A stretch of 44,881 nucleotides of DNA from Bradyrhizobiaceae bacterium (GCA_947475225.1 CANJMQ010000028.1:1-44881), one strand, 5' to 3'. Shown: positions 32,753 through 41,580, counted from the first letter of the stretch. Notes: generated by a model from the letters alone, not told the origin. Numbers and translations are program-made.

Positions 32753-32762
32753 CATCTGCCTC

Positions 32763-34103
32763 CTATACAGGTATTTTCACCTCGGCGCGAAGCCCGCCTT
32801 TCGGACTGTCTTGCAGCGTCAGTTCGCCGCCATGGGCGCGGGCAATGTCCAGCGCGATGGCGAGGCCCAGCCCGGTTCCAGTTTCATCGAGGTTACGGGC
32901 ATTGTCGAGGCGGACGAAGGGGCGGAAGGCATCCGCCCGCTTGTCCGCCGGAATGCCGGGGCCATCATCATCGACCAGCAGCGTCAGCATGTGGTCCGCC
33001 ACCCTGGCCGTGACCTTCACCGTCTTGGCGTAGCGCACGGCATTGCCGATGAGATTGGCGAGGAGCCGGCCGAAGGCGTTGGGCTTCACCCGCACCATCT
33101 GGCCCGGTGGCATATCAATCTCGCAGGTACCATCGCGGCAGGTGCGGGCGGCGCTCTGGACGAGGCCGAAGAGTTCCACCTCCTGGGGCGTCTCGCCGGC
33201 ATCGCCCTTCACGAAGGCCATATAGGCCTCGAGCATGCGCTGCATCTCATCGACGTCTTCCTTCAGGGGCTGCACCTTGGGGCCGTCGCCCAGCACGGCG
33301 AGTTCCAGCTTGAAGCGGGTGAGGATGGTGCGGAGGTCGTGGCTGACGCCGGCCAGCATGGCGGTGCGCTGCTCGACCTGTTTTGCGATACGGTCGCGCA
33401 TGTCGAGGAAGGCAAGACCCGCCGCGCGCACCTCGCGCGCACCACGTGGCTTGAAAACGCCGAGGTCGCGGCCCGTGCCGAAGCTTTGCGCGGCGCGGGC
33501 AAGATCGGTGATCGGGCGGATCTGGTTGCGGAGAAAGATGGTGGCGATAGCGAGGAGCAGAACCGAGGACAGCAGCATGAGCGCCAGCAGGAAGCCGGTG
33601 GAGGTGGCAAAGGTGCGCTCGCCCCTGGTGCGGAAATCGAAGACCGTATCAGGCGTCGCGAGTACCTTGACCTCGACGAACTCCGGCTGCTGGCTGATGT
33701 CGAGCCAGAAGGGGCGGTTCATCTGCACCGTGAGCTCACGCGTCAGCCGCGTATCGGCGCGCGAGAAGAAGGGCACCGGCAGGGGCTCCGGCAGATGGCC
33801 GCGCGTGATGGTGAGGCCGAGGCCGAGCGTATCGTTGGCGAGCTTCTGGATGTTGGCCTCTGCCGCCGCACTCTTGTCAGAGTCATCATAGAGCTGCACC
33901 AACACGGCAACGTCACGCGCATAGGAGCGTGCCAGAAGCCTGGTCACGTTCTCGAAGTGGCGCTCGAGGATGAGGCCCGTCATGATGGTCTGCAGCAGCA
34001 CGACGGGTGCCACGAGGATGATGAGGGCGCGCGGGAACAGCCCCTCGGGCATGTGGCGCTCGAGGAAGGCATTGAAGCGGTTGTAGAGCCAGTTCTGCGC
34101 CAT
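32763..34103 (-). CDS. EnvZ-like sensor histidine kinase
   Basis: A 446-residue inner-membrane sensor: TM1 about 24-46, periplasmic loop about 47-168, TM2 about 170-191, then HAMP, the H-box AGVSHDLRTI (His255), and ATPase domain with N-box NLIGNAVRYAK, G1 DDDGPGIP and G2 GTGLGLAIA. In the same operon as, and 15 bases after, the OmpR-type regulator at 34119, its obvious partner. The signal is not known. In Rhodobacter capsulatus PetR's kinase is not clearly defined, so this adjacency is useful. Confidence 0.93.
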   Translation of the reverse strand: MAQNWLYNRFNAFLERHMPEGLFPRALIILVAPVVLLQTIMTGLILERHFENVTRLLARSYARDVAVLVQLYDDSDKSAAAEANIQKLANDTLGLGLTITRGHLPEPLPVPFFSRADTRLTRELTVQMNRPFWLDISQQPEFVEVKVLATPDTVFDFRTRGERTFATSTGFLLALMLLSSVLLLAIATIFLRNQIRPITDLARAAQSFGTGRDLGVFKPRGAREVRAAGLAFLDMRDRIAKQVEQRTAMLAGVSHDLRTILTRFKLELAVLGDGPKVQPLKEDVDEMQRMLEAYMAFVKGDAGETPQEVELFGLVQSAARTCRDGTCEIDMPPGQMVRVKPNAFGRLLANLIGNAVRYAKTVKVTARVADHMLTLLVDDDGPGIPADKRADAFRPFVRLDNARNLDETGTGLGLAIALDIARAHGGELTLQDSPKGGLRAEVKIPV

Positions 34104-34118
34104 CCGCCCTACCCTAGC

Positions 34119-34802
34119 TCAGCTGGCGTGCAGCACATAGCCCGCACCGCGGACTGTCTGGAGATGGACGGGGTTGGAGGGATCGTCCTCGATCTTCTGC
34201 CGGAGCCGGTTGATCTGGACATCGACGCTGCGCGCGCCCTCCTCTGAGCCTTCGGGTGCCAGGTCGCCACGCACGACCGTGGTGTTGGCATTGGCGGCGA
34301 GTATTCTGAGGAATTCGCGCTCGCGCGTGGTGAGGCGGATCAACTCCGCGCCGCGCCGCAATTCGCCGCGCTGGACGTGGAAGATGAAGGGGCCGAAAGC
34401 CACCTCCGGCTGGCCGCGCGAGGCCTGCTCCTGCCGCTTCAGAAGCCCACGGATGCGCAGCAGCAACTCGCGCGGCTCAAAGGGCTTGGCGAGGTAGTCG
34501 TCGCTGCCGGTCTCCAGCCCCGCTATGCGGTCGGAGGCCTCGGCCAGCGCCGAGAGCATGAGCACGGGCACCGGATTGCCCTCGCCGCGCAGCGACTCGG
34601 TGAAGGTGAGGCCGGTTTCGCCCGGCATCATGATGTCAAGCACCACGAGGTCGAAGGCCACGATGCGCATATGCTCACGTGCTTCCGCCGCACTGCCCGC
34701 GACGGAAATGCGAAAGCCATTCTCCATGAGATAGGCCTGCAGCAGATTGCGGATGCGGCGGTCGTCATCGACCACCAATATGTGCGCAAGGTCATCCACC
34801 AT
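34119..34802 (-). CDS. petR: OmpR-family response regulator, PetR-like
   Basis: A 227-residue regulator: receiver domain with acidic pocket (VVDDDRR), phospho-acceptor Asp56 (LVVLDIMMP), Thr/Ser and Lys105 (YLAKPFEP); winged-helix DNA-binding domain (about 130-225: LTTREREFLRILAANANTTVVRGDLA...RSVDVQINRLRQKI). Similar gene pairs (MarR-type PetP plus PetR) sit beside the bc1 genes in Rhodobacter capsulatus and are needed for bc1. I infer the same family here. Start 34802 overlaps the MarR gene by 11 bases. Confidence 0.85.
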   Translation of the reverse strand: MVDDLAHILVVDDDRRIRNLLQAYLMENGFRISVAGSAAEAREHMRIVAFDLVVLDIMMPGETGLTFTESLRGEGNPVPVLMLSALAEASDRIAGLETGSDDYLAKPFEPRELLLRIRGLLKRQEQASRGQPEVAFGPFIFHVQRGELRRGAELIRLTTREREFLRILAANANTTVVRGDLAPEGSEEGARSVDVQINRLRQKIEDDPSNPVHLQTVRGAGYVLHAS

Positions 34803-35334
34803 CTTTGGGCTCGCCCAGCAGGCTGGCGCGATCGATCCAGTCGCGCACCGCTTCACGGTTGGCGGGCGAGACCATGTGATAGAGCACCTTGCGGTAGAGA
34901 TGCGCGGCGCTGCCATCAGGAAGCGCCACGGCACGGCGGATGCGATTCATCTGCGGACCCATGAGGCGCTGGCGCAGCTCCTCGCCGGACTCTGTCAGAT
35001 AAAGCAGGCGCTGGCGGCGGTCGGCCTCGCCTTCCTTCTGGAAGACGTAGTCCTTGTCGATGAGCTCTTTCAGCACGCGGCCAAGGCTCTGCTTGGTAAT
35101 CTGCAGGATGTCGAGCAGCTGCTGCACCGTCATGCCGGGATCGCGGCCGACGAAATGCAGAACCCGGTGATGGGCGCGCCCGAAGCCATACTGGCCCAGT
35201 ATCTCGTCCGGGTCAGACACGAAATCGCGGTAGGCAAAGAACATCAGCTCGATGAGCGCAACCGTCTCCTGCTCGCTCAGCGGGTGGTCGCCCGGCGCTT
35301 TGCCGTTATCTTGGGCGGAAATTACGTCAGCCAT
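34792..35334 (-). CDS. petP: MarR-family regulator, PetP-like
   Basis: A 180-residue winged-helix protein: HHRVLHFVGRDPGMTVQQLLDILQITKQSLGRVLKELIDKDYVF (about 55-98) is the MarR fold with a helix-turn-helix and wing (KEGEADRRQRLLYLTESG). Paired with an OmpR-type regulator, it matches PetP. Start at MADVISAQ (35334), right beside the divergent ilvE promoter; an upstream frame to 35394 is possible. An operator-like palindrome (35364-35376) lies in the shared region. First gene of the four-gene operon. Confidence 0.85.
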   Translation of the reverse strand: MADVISAQDNGKAPGDHPLSEQETVALIELMFFAYRDFVSDPDEILGQYGFGRAHHRVLHFVGRDPGMTVQQLLDILQITKQSLGRVLKELIDKDYVFQKEGEADRRQRLLYLTESGEELRQRLMGPQMNRIRRAVALPDGSAAHLYRKVLYHMVSPANREAVRDWIDRASLLGEPKDGG

Positions 35335-35335
35335 G

Positions 35336-35376
35336 TTGACATATTTAAACCCATTGGCTACGCTTGACCAGTTCAA
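35336..35376 (+). promoter_or_regulatory. ilvE promoter with overlapping palindromic operator candidate
   Basis: TTGACA (35336-35341), 17 bases, TACGCT (35359-35364). The palindrome TTGACC-A-GTTCAA (35364-35376; half-sites differ by one base) covers the start point. Proteins of the MarR family often bind such sites in their own divergent promoter, so PetP autoregulation is plausible. Confidence 0.4.
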
Positions 35377-35451
35377 AATGCAAAAGAGGCGCAAACGGCC
35401 GGAATTTCAGGCCCTTGGCGGCACCATTATACCGAACAGGAGCACGACACC

Positions 35452-36339
35452 ATGGCGGGCATTTCCTTTGACCAGCGCGACGGTTGGATCTGGTTCAACG
35501 GCGAGATCGTGCCGTGGAAGGAAGCCAAGGTGCATGTGCTGACCCATGGCCTGCATTACGGTTCGTCCGTGTTCGAAGGCGAGCGTGCCTATGACGGCGT
35601 GATCTTCAAGACCACCGAGCATTCGATCCGCTTCCACAAGTCGGCCGAGATCATGGATTTCGAGATTCCCTATTCGGTCGAGGAGCTGAACGCGGCGAAG
35701 GACAAGGTCGTGGCGCTGAATGGCGGCGGCGACCAGTACGTGCGCCCCGTGGCGTGGCGCGGCTCCGAGATGATGGCGGTCTCCGCCCAGCACAACAAGA
35801 TCCATGTGGCCATTGCCACCTGGGCCTGGCCGTCGATGTTCGATCCCGAGACAAAGATGAAGGGCATCAGGCTCGACATCGCCGACTATCGCCGCCCTGA
35901 CCCGGCCTGCGCGCCGGTGCATGCCAAGGCTGCAGGCCTCTACATGATCTGCACCATCTCCAAGCACAAGGCGGAGAAGAAGGGCTGTGCCGACGCCATG
36001 ATGCTGGACTGGCAGGGTCGGGTGGCCGAATGCACCGGCGCCAACATCTTCTTCACGCGCGACGGCGCCATCCACACACCGATCGCCGACTGCTTCCTCA
36101 ATGGCATCACCCGCCAGACGGTGATCGCACTCGCCAGGGAACAGGGTCTCGAGATCATCGAGCGCCGGATCATGCCCGACGAGCTTTCGACCTTCAACGA
36201 GTGCTTCATCGTCGGCTCCGCCGCCGAAGTGACGCCGGTGGCCGAGATCGGCTCCTACAGCTTCAAGCCCGGCAACATCAGCCGCGCCATGATGGACGCC
36301 TACACCAATGCGGTGCGGCCGAAGTCCAAGGCCGCCTGA
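35452..36339 (+). CDS. ilvE: Branched-chain amino acid aminotransferase
   Basis: A 295-residue fold-type IV PLP enzyme for the last step of Val/Leu/Ile synthesis. PLP-lysine 159 lies in APVHAKAAGLYMI. Other signatures: THGLHYGSSVFEGERAY (31-47), YVRPVAWRG, and the C-terminal ECTGANIFFTRDG, FLNGITRQTVIALA and ECFIVGSAAEVTPV. It is divergent from petP and ends in a strong terminator (36365-36392), so it is monocistronic. Confidence 0.93.
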   Translation: MAGISFDQRDGWIWFNGEIVPWKEAKVHVLTHGLHYGSSVFEGERAYDGVIFKTTEHSIRFHKSAEIMDFEIPYSVEELNAAKDKVVALNGGGDQYVRPVAWRGSEMMAVSAQHNKIHVAIATWAWPSMFDPETKMKGIRLDIADYRRPDPACAPVHAKAAGLYMICTISKHKAEKKGCADAMMLDWQGRVAECTGANIFFTRDGAIHTPIADCFLNGITRQTVIALAREQGLEIIERRIMPDELSTFNECFIVGSAAEVTPVAEIGSYSFKPGNISRAMMDAYTNAVRPKSKAA

Positions 36340-36364
36340 GCCGGTTCACCGGATGCGACATCAT

Positions 36365-36392
36365 GAGCCGCACCATTGCGATGGTGCGGCTC
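36365..36392 (+). terminator. Terminator after ilvE
   Basis: A perfect 12-bp stem GAGCCGCACCAT / ATGGTGCGGCTC with a four-base loop (TGCG), followed by TCTTCTCTT. 25 bases after the ilvE stop. Confidence 0.75.
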
Positions 36393-36422
36393 TTCTCTTG
36401 GTTGCAGTTTGAGCTTCCGCAT

Positions 36423-36451
36423 TTGACCTGCTCGTGAAGCTTGCCTAGCTT
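36423..36451 (+). promoter_or_regulatory. Candidate promoter for the small exported proteins
   Basis: TTGACC (36423-36428), 17 bases, TAGCTT (36446-36451). Predicted start near 36458, giving a leader of under 20 bases. AAGGAG (36463-36468) precedes ATG 36476. Confidence 0.5.
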
Positions 36452-36475
36452 GCAGACTTCGCAAGGAGATGACTG

Positions 36476-36826
36476 ATGACTCATTTCGGAAAACTCATTC
36501 TTGTCGGCTTCGCCTCGGCGGCGATGCTCGTGGCGGCCGAGCCCGCCGCTCAGGCAAAGACGATAGGCCCGACAGCCGCCGCCATCGTCGGCGGCGTGGC
36601 AGGCCTGGCGGTCGGCGCCGCCATTGCCGACTCAGCCAACCGCAACAAGAAGAAATACTATTACAACGGCTATCAGCAGCCCTATGTGCCCGGCCAGTAC
36701 GACCCCTATTTCAACCAGGCCTACAGCCCCGTGGCCGGTGTCGTGTGCTACCCCGCGCAGCGTCTCTGCTACAACAACGGCGGCTCGGTGAACGGCACCT
36801 GGACCCGCCGGGCCTTTGGTTATTGA
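36476..36826 (+). CDS. Small exported protein with glycine-zipper segment
   Basis: A 116-residue protein: signal peptide (about 1-27, ending AQA), a glycine-zipper-like helix (AAAIVGGVAGLAVGAAIADSA), a short KKK, then Tyr/Asn/Gln-rich low-complexity sequence (KYYYNGYQQPYVPGQYDPYFNQ) and a C-terminal cysteine-containing motif (VCYPAQRLCYNNGGSVNGTWTRRAFGY). Similar proteins occur widely in rhizobia. Probably outer-membrane or periplasm associated; function not known. AAGGAG eight bases before the ATG fixes the start. Thirteen bases before the next gene. Confidence 0.82.
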   Translation: MTHFGKLILVGFASAAMLVAAEPAAQAKTIGPTAAAIVGGVAGLAVGAAIADSANRNKKKYYYNGYQQPYVPGQYDPYFNQAYSPVAGVVCYPAQRLCYNNGGSVNGTWTRRAFGY

Positions 36827-36839
36827 TCGGAGAATGACG

Positions 36840-37280
36840 ATGAACATGATGAACATTCTCCGCAGCACCTTCGCCGCACTCGCCATCGGGTTCGCAGCTA
36901 CCGCCGCACATGCCCAGGCTGCCGACGACTTCCGCATCGACGATGCCTGGAAGGCCGCCCTCGAGGGTAACGAGGGCATCCTCACCAACAAGCAGCAGGC
37001 AGTGGTCACCGGCATCGCCTACGCCGCCGCGGCAGCACTGCTGTGCGACGGCATCGACATCGACGCCGACAAGGTTGCCGCAGCGACCACCGCCGTGCTC
37101 GCCGATGGCCCCAAGGACCTGACCGATGAGGAGGAACTCGAGCGCTATACCAACATCATGCTGATGGCAGGCACGGCGAAGGGTATCCTGCTGGCGGAAG
37201 GCGCGCTGCACAAGGCGGACTTCTGCGCCAATGCCACAAAGGAAAAAGCGGACGACCAGGCCGCCACGTTCTGGAAATAA
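36840..37280 (+). CDS. Small periplasmic protein of unknown function
   Basis: A 146-residue exported protein: signal peptide (MNMMNILRSTFAALAIGFAATAAHAQA), then a helical, acidic mature part with two cysteines (LLCDGIDIDADK and ADFCANATKEKA). ATG 36840 is preferred over 36834 because GGAG lies seven bases upstream. It follows the glycine-zipper protein within 13 bases, so the two are co-transcribed. No family recognised. Confidence 0.78.
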   Translation: MNMMNILRSTFAALAIGFAATAAHAQAADDFRIDDAWKAALEGNEGILTNKQQAVVTGIAYAAAAALLCDGIDIDADKVAAATTAVLADGPKDLTDEEELERYTNIMLMAGTAKGILLAEGALHKADFCANATKEKADDQAATFWK

Positions 37281-37317
37281 CTTGGCAGTCTTCAGCGGTG
37301 CGATTTAACCTCGCCCC

Positions 37318-38778
37318 ATGACGATTGACTGCGACTACCTGATCATCGGCGGCGGCTCCTCCGGAGCCGTCGTCGCCCGCCGCATCGCCGACCGCACCAC
37401 GGGCCGCATCATCCTGCTCGAAGCCGGCAAGACCGACGAGGGCGACCCCGCGGCGGTGGACCTGACGTGCCTCGACGAGCAGACGCCTGATTATGACTGG
37501 GGCTTCCGCGCCGCGCCGCTTGCGGGCTCGCCTCCCCTTCTCAACTATGCACGCGCGAAATTGCTGGGCGGCTGCGCCAACCACAATGACTGCGCTTTCA
37601 TTCGCCCGCCCGACTCCGACTTCGACGAATGGGAGCGGCTCGGCGCCACCGGCTGGAATGCCGCCGCCATGGCGAAATACTGGCAGCGCATCACCGACAC
37701 CATCACCATCGAGACAGCACCCTGCCACCCGGCCAGCCGCCGCTTCATCGAGGCCGGAATTGAAATGGGAATCGACGAGGTGGATTTTAGCGCGCAAGTG
37801 CGGCAGGGCGTGGGACTGTTCCCGCTCAATGCCAGAGGCCGCGTGCGGCAGTCATCATCCGTTGCCTATCTGCATCCCATCGCCGCGCTGCCCAAGCACC
37901 TCGAGGTGTGGACGCAGTGCATGGCAACCCGCCTCATCATCGAGAATGGCCGCGCAGTTGGTGCGGAGACGTCGCGCGGCGAGATTCGCGCCGCGCGCGC
38001 CGTGGTGCTGGCGGGAGGCTCCATCCAGACGCCGCAGCTGATGATGGTGTCGGGCCTGGGGCCTGCCGCACAACTGAAGGAACATGGCATCGAGGTCATC
38101 CGCGACCTGCCGCATCTGGGCCAGCACCTGCGCGACCATGTGGCAGCACCCGTGGTGTGGGAGACGGAGAGCCAAGTCTCGGGCTGGGAGATCTGCCCAT
38201 TCGAGGCGACGATGATGCTGACGCTCGATGAAGATGCGCCGGCCCCCGACATCCTGTTCCACTTCGGCCTGCGGGTCCGTGAGAAATATGACGATGGGCG
38301 GCTGGCCACCAGCGGCCCGGCGGTGAAGGCCTCACCCAACGTGACGCGCGCGCGGAGCGAAGGGCAGCTTCGCCTCTCCGGGCCAACGATGGCCGACAAG
38401 CCGGTGATCGACCTCAACTACTTTGCCGACCCCGCCGACCTCGAGCTGCTGCTGCGTGCCATGAAACTGACGCGCAGGCTGGGGCAGACCAAGGCCATGC
38501 AGGCGCTGGTTCGCGCGGAGGTTCACCCCGGCCCTGCGGTGCAGACGGATGATGAATGGCGGGACTATATCCGCAGCGTCTGCGAGACGGTCTATCATCC
38601 CTGCTGCACGGCGGCGATCGGGCGGGTGGTGACGCCGGAACTGAAGGTGATGGGAATCGAGGGGCTGTTCATCGTCGATGCCTCGGTGTTCGCATCGCTC
38701 ATAACCGTCAACATCAACGCGGCGGTGATGATGGTGGCAGAAAAGGCCGCGGACTGCATTCTGGCAGCGTGCGACTAG
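37318..38778 (+). CDS. GMC-family FAD oxidoreductase
   Basis: A 486-residue glucose-methanol-choline oxidoreductase. FAD motif DYLIIGGGSSGAVVARRIAD (7-26), then LLEAG, LLGGCANHNDCAFIRPP, and the second GMC signature GSIQTPQLMMVSGLGP. The catalytic histidine is His427 in VYHPCCTAAIG (family consensus YHPxGTCxMG) and the partner is Asn465 or Asn467 (TVNINAAVMM). The substrate, probably an alcohol, is unknown. The loop is CCTAA rather than GTCKM, which may alter specificity. It stands alone, 37 bases after the exported protein. Confidence 0.88.
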   Translation: MTIDCDYLIIGGGSSGAVVARRIADRTTGRIILLEAGKTDEGDPAAVDLTCLDEQTPDYDWGFRAAPLAGSPPLLNYARAKLLGGCANHNDCAFIRPPDSDFDEWERLGATGWNAAAMAKYWQRITDTITIETAPCHPASRRFIEAGIEMGIDEVDFSAQVRQGVGLFPLNARGRVRQSSSVAYLHPIAALPKHLEVWTQCMATRLIIENGRAVGAETSRGEIRAARAVVLAGGSIQTPQLMMVSGLGPAAQLKEHGIEVIRDLPHLGQHLRDHVAAPVVWETESQVSGWEICPFEATMMLTLDEDAPAPDILFHFGLRVREKYDDGRLATSGPAVKASPNVTRARSEGQLRLSGPTMADKPVIDLNYFADPADLELLLRAMKLTRRLGQTKAMQALVRAEVHPGPAVQTDDEWRDYIRSVCETVYHPCCTAAIGRVVTPELKVMGIEGLFIVDASVFASLITVNINAAVMMVAEKAADCILAACD

Positions 38779-38860
38779 ACAAGTCCACCGGACCCCTCGT
38801 CTGGGCCCGCGCCTTTCAGGCTTGAGGAGTTGGCTGTTTTCAGCGTAGACCAAGGCTAAA

Positions 38861-39658
38861 ATGAAAATACCGAATTTCAACAAGTATGAACTGCTGCAAC
38901 GCGGGCTCTATGCCCAGCACATGACAACGCCTGCCCGCATCATGCAGCTCATTCGGAACATTCGACCGATAAGCACCTGGCATGAACTCGTCAGAATTGG
39001 TGGCGATGCCGATGGCGGATATCTGGTTCCGCAGGATCTGAGAGACATAGCGGTATGTTTTTCGCCCGGCGTCGACACCAACGCATCTTTCGAGATCGAC
39101 CTTTTGAACCGCTACGGAATCAATTCGCACCTTGCCGATTACTCCGTCGACGAGGTGCCGATGCACTTTCGTGAGAAGTCGTTCATCAAGAAATTCCTCG
39201 GATCGTATGACAGCGAGAAGTTCATCACCCTCGACGCCTGGATGGAACAGCAGGAGGAATATCCGGGAAACCAGGACTTCCTGCTGCAGATGGACATCGA
39301 GGGCAGCGAGTACAAGACGCTCCTCTCACTGAGCGAGAGGAACCTCAGGCGTTTCAGGATCATTCTGGTCGAAATCCACAATGTCGAGAACTGGTGCGAC
39401 CCCGCCTTCTTCGACATCGCGGAGACGGTGTTCGCCAAGCTGCTGAAGTATTTCCATGTCGTCCACAATCACCCCAACAACTGCTGCGGGATCGTCAACA
39501 TGGGAGGGGTGCTGGCTCCGAGAGTGTTCGAGCTGTCGCTGATCAGGCGGGATCGCGCCTTCCCTGCGGGACACCAGGATTCATTTCCGCATGCACTTGA
39601 TCGCCCCAACTTGGTCGACCGGCCGGACCTGATTCTGCCGGAGGCCTGGTACAAGTAA
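38861..39658 (+). CDS. FkbM-family methyltransferase-like protein
   Basis: A 265-residue protein. The motif LLQMDIEGSEYKTLLSL (about 144-160) is the acidic 'D-I-E-G-x-E' of FkbM methyltransferases, with a preceding HELVRIGGDADGGYLVP and a later VEIHNVENWCDPAFFDIAETV. FkbM enzymes O-methylate glycans or small molecules. The gene is AT-richer than its neighbours and has a different codon look (TTT, ATA, GAA), and no sugar pathway is nearby, so transfer is likely. Weak SD. Confidence 0.8.
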   Translation: MKIPNFNKYELLQRGLYAQHMTTPARIMQLIRNIRPISTWHELVRIGGDADGGYLVPQDLRDIAVCFSPGVDTNASFEIDLLNRYGINSHLADYSVDEVPMHFREKSFIKKFLGSYDSEKFITLDAWMEQQEEYPGNQDFLLQMDIEGSEYKTLLSLSERNLRRFRIILVEIHNVENWCDPAFFDIAETVFAKLLKYFHVVHNHPNNCCGIVNMGGVLAPRVFELSLIRRDRAFPAGHQDSFPHALDRPNLVDRPDLILPEAWYK

Positions 39659-39818
39659 GACTGCCCTGATCCCTACCGCGCAGCGGCGAAGATGGCGGAG
39701 GACTGCAGCCTGGGGACGGCAATCCCGGCTCTCACGCATAAGTATATTTACGAATATTGCAACCTGATGCGCGCCTGGGGCAAATTGCGCGCATATCGTG
39801 TGATCGGGGGATGCAGCA

Positions 39819-41573
39819 ATGACGAGAAACATGTGGTCAGTTCTGTGTGGAGCCCTGCTCCTGGCCTCTGCGGCTATCGCCGCGCAGGCGGCAGGCGAGC
39901 AGGCCGATGCCATCTTTATCAATGGTGACATCCTCACCATGGCGAGCACCGACCCGACCTATGCCGAGGCTCTGGCCGTCACGGATGGCAAGATCGCCTA
40001 TGTCGGCACGAAGGACGAGGCGCTGAAGCTGAAGGGCGACGCCACGAAGCTCATCGACCTGCATGGGCACACGCTGCTGCCGGGCTTCATCGACGGCCAC
40101 GGCCACATGATCTACTACGGCAAGAACATGGTGGACGCCGATCTCGTCGGCGTGACGAGCATCCCCGAACTGATCGAGCGCATGAAGGCACACGCCGCGA
40201 AGACCGCGCCCGGCGACTGGATCGTTGGCTTCGGTTATTCAGTGCCGATGCTCAAGGAGAACCGCCACCCGACGGCGGCGGAGCTCAACGAAATCTCGCC
40301 GGACCGCCCGATCATGGTGGTGGACAACTCGGGCCACAATGGCGCGGGCAACAGCGGCGTGTTCAAGATCCTCGGCATCGACGCCAGCACCAAGAACCCG
40401 GAAGGCGGAAGCTATGCGCGCAACCCGGACGGCTCGCTCGCGGGTCCGCTGGAGGAGACCGCCCTCTTCGCGGTGCGCGAGCAGCGCCCGTCCTTCACCG
40501 GCAAGCTGGCCGACGAGGTGGCGATCAACGGCAGCAAGTTGTGGGTGAGCTACGGCCAGACCACCGCGCAGGAATGCGGCGTGGGGCTGGGCAAGGATGA
40601 CATCGACATCATCCGCAACGCCATCGACAAGAAGCTGCTGCCGATCGACCTCTACCTCTGCGCCAAGGATTCGACGGTGAACGATGTGCTGGCGGCCTCC
40701 TATGCGGTGGCCTCGGAATATGACGTGAACAACGAGGGCGCTGCCACGAGGCTGCTCGCGGCACGGCCCGACCTCGACAAGCGCTACATCAACCGCGTGC
40801 GGCTGGGCGGCATCAAGCTGTGGCTCGACGGGTCGATCCCCACGGCGTGGTTCAGCGAGGCCTATACCCACAACCCGCCTGACAAGCAGGGCGATTACCG
40901 CGGCTTCCAGCAGGTGCCGGACGATTATGTAAACGGCGCCTTTGACCAGTTCTGGAAGACCGGCATCCAGATCAACATGCACATGAATGGTGACGCCGCG
41001 GCGGAACAGGCACTGAAGGCCGTGGAGCGCGCCGAAAAGCTCCATGGCGTGCACGACAGCCGCCCGGTGTTCATCCACGCCACCTACATGCGCCCCGACC
41101 AGATCGAGCGCATGAAGAAGGCAGGCGCCTTCCCGACCTTCACCGTGGGGTCGCTGCCGCTGGGCGGCGAAGCTGCCGTCTATTTCTGGGGTGAAAAGCG
41201 CGCCGCAGCCTCAATGCCGATGAACACGCTGGAGAAGATGGGCATCAAGTTCTCGCTCAACCATGATGCGCCGATCCTGCCGAGGCCCGACGTGCTGGCC
41301 CTCGTTGACGCGGCAGTGAACCGCACAACGGCCACGGGCCAGGTCGTGGGCCCGGATGAGCGCATCAGCCCCTATGTGGCGCTCAAGGCGGTGACGGCCT
41401 ATCCGGCCTTCCAGATCAAGGAAGAGGCAACCAAGGGCACGCTGGAACAGGGCAAGCTCGCCGACCTCGTCATCCTCGAGCAGAACCCGCTGAAGGTCGA
41501 CCCGCACGCCATCAAGGATATCAAGGTGCTGGAGACGATCAAGGAAGGGAACACGGTGTTCGTGAGGGAGTGA
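39819..41573 (+). CDS. Secreted amidohydrolase, YtcJ-like
   Basis: A 584-residue amidohydrolase (amidohydrolase_3 / YtcJ type). Signal peptide at 1-24 (ASAAIAAQAAG). Metal-site segments: HTLLPGFIDGHGHM, GGIKLWLDGSIPTAW, INMHMNGDAA, PVFIHATYM and FSLNHDAPILPRPD. Substrate is unknown; related enzymes act on N-substituted or cyclic amides. GGGGGA is eight bases before ATG 39819. The 160 bases upstream (39659-39818) hold an AT-rich stretch but no gene. Confidence 0.88.
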   Translation: MTRNMWSVLCGALLLASAAIAAQAAGEQADAIFINGDILTMASTDPTYAEALAVTDGKIAYVGTKDEALKLKGDATKLIDLHGHTLLPGFIDGHGHMIYYGKNMVDADLVGVTSIPELIERMKAHAAKTAPGDWIVGFGYSVPMLKENRHPTAAELNEISPDRPIMVVDNSGHNGAGNSGVFKILGIDASTKNPEGGSYARNPDGSLAGPLEETALFAVREQRPSFTGKLADEVAINGSKLWVSYGQTTAQECGVGLGKDDIDIIRNAIDKKLLPIDLYLCAKDSTVNDVLAASYAVASEYDVNNEGAATRLLAARPDLDKRYINRVRLGGIKLWLDGSIPTAWFSEAYTHNPPDKQGDYRGFQQVPDDYVNGAFDQFWKTGIQINMHMNGDAAAEQALKAVERAEKLHGVHDSRPVFIHATYMRPDQIERMKKAGAFPTFTVGSLPLGGEAAVYFWGEKRAAASMPMNTLEKMGIKFSLNHDAPILPRPDVLALVDAAVNRTTATGQVVGPDERISPYVALKAVTAYPAFQIKEEATKGTLEQGKLADLVILEQNPLKVDPHAIKDIKVLETIKEGNTVFVRE

Positions 41574-41580
41574 GGCAGGG

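Noticed and set aside
32811..34247. 478-codon plus-strand open frame opposite the histidine kinase
   Set aside because: The kinase shows every conserved box on the other strand; the antisense product is repetitive and unlike any protein.
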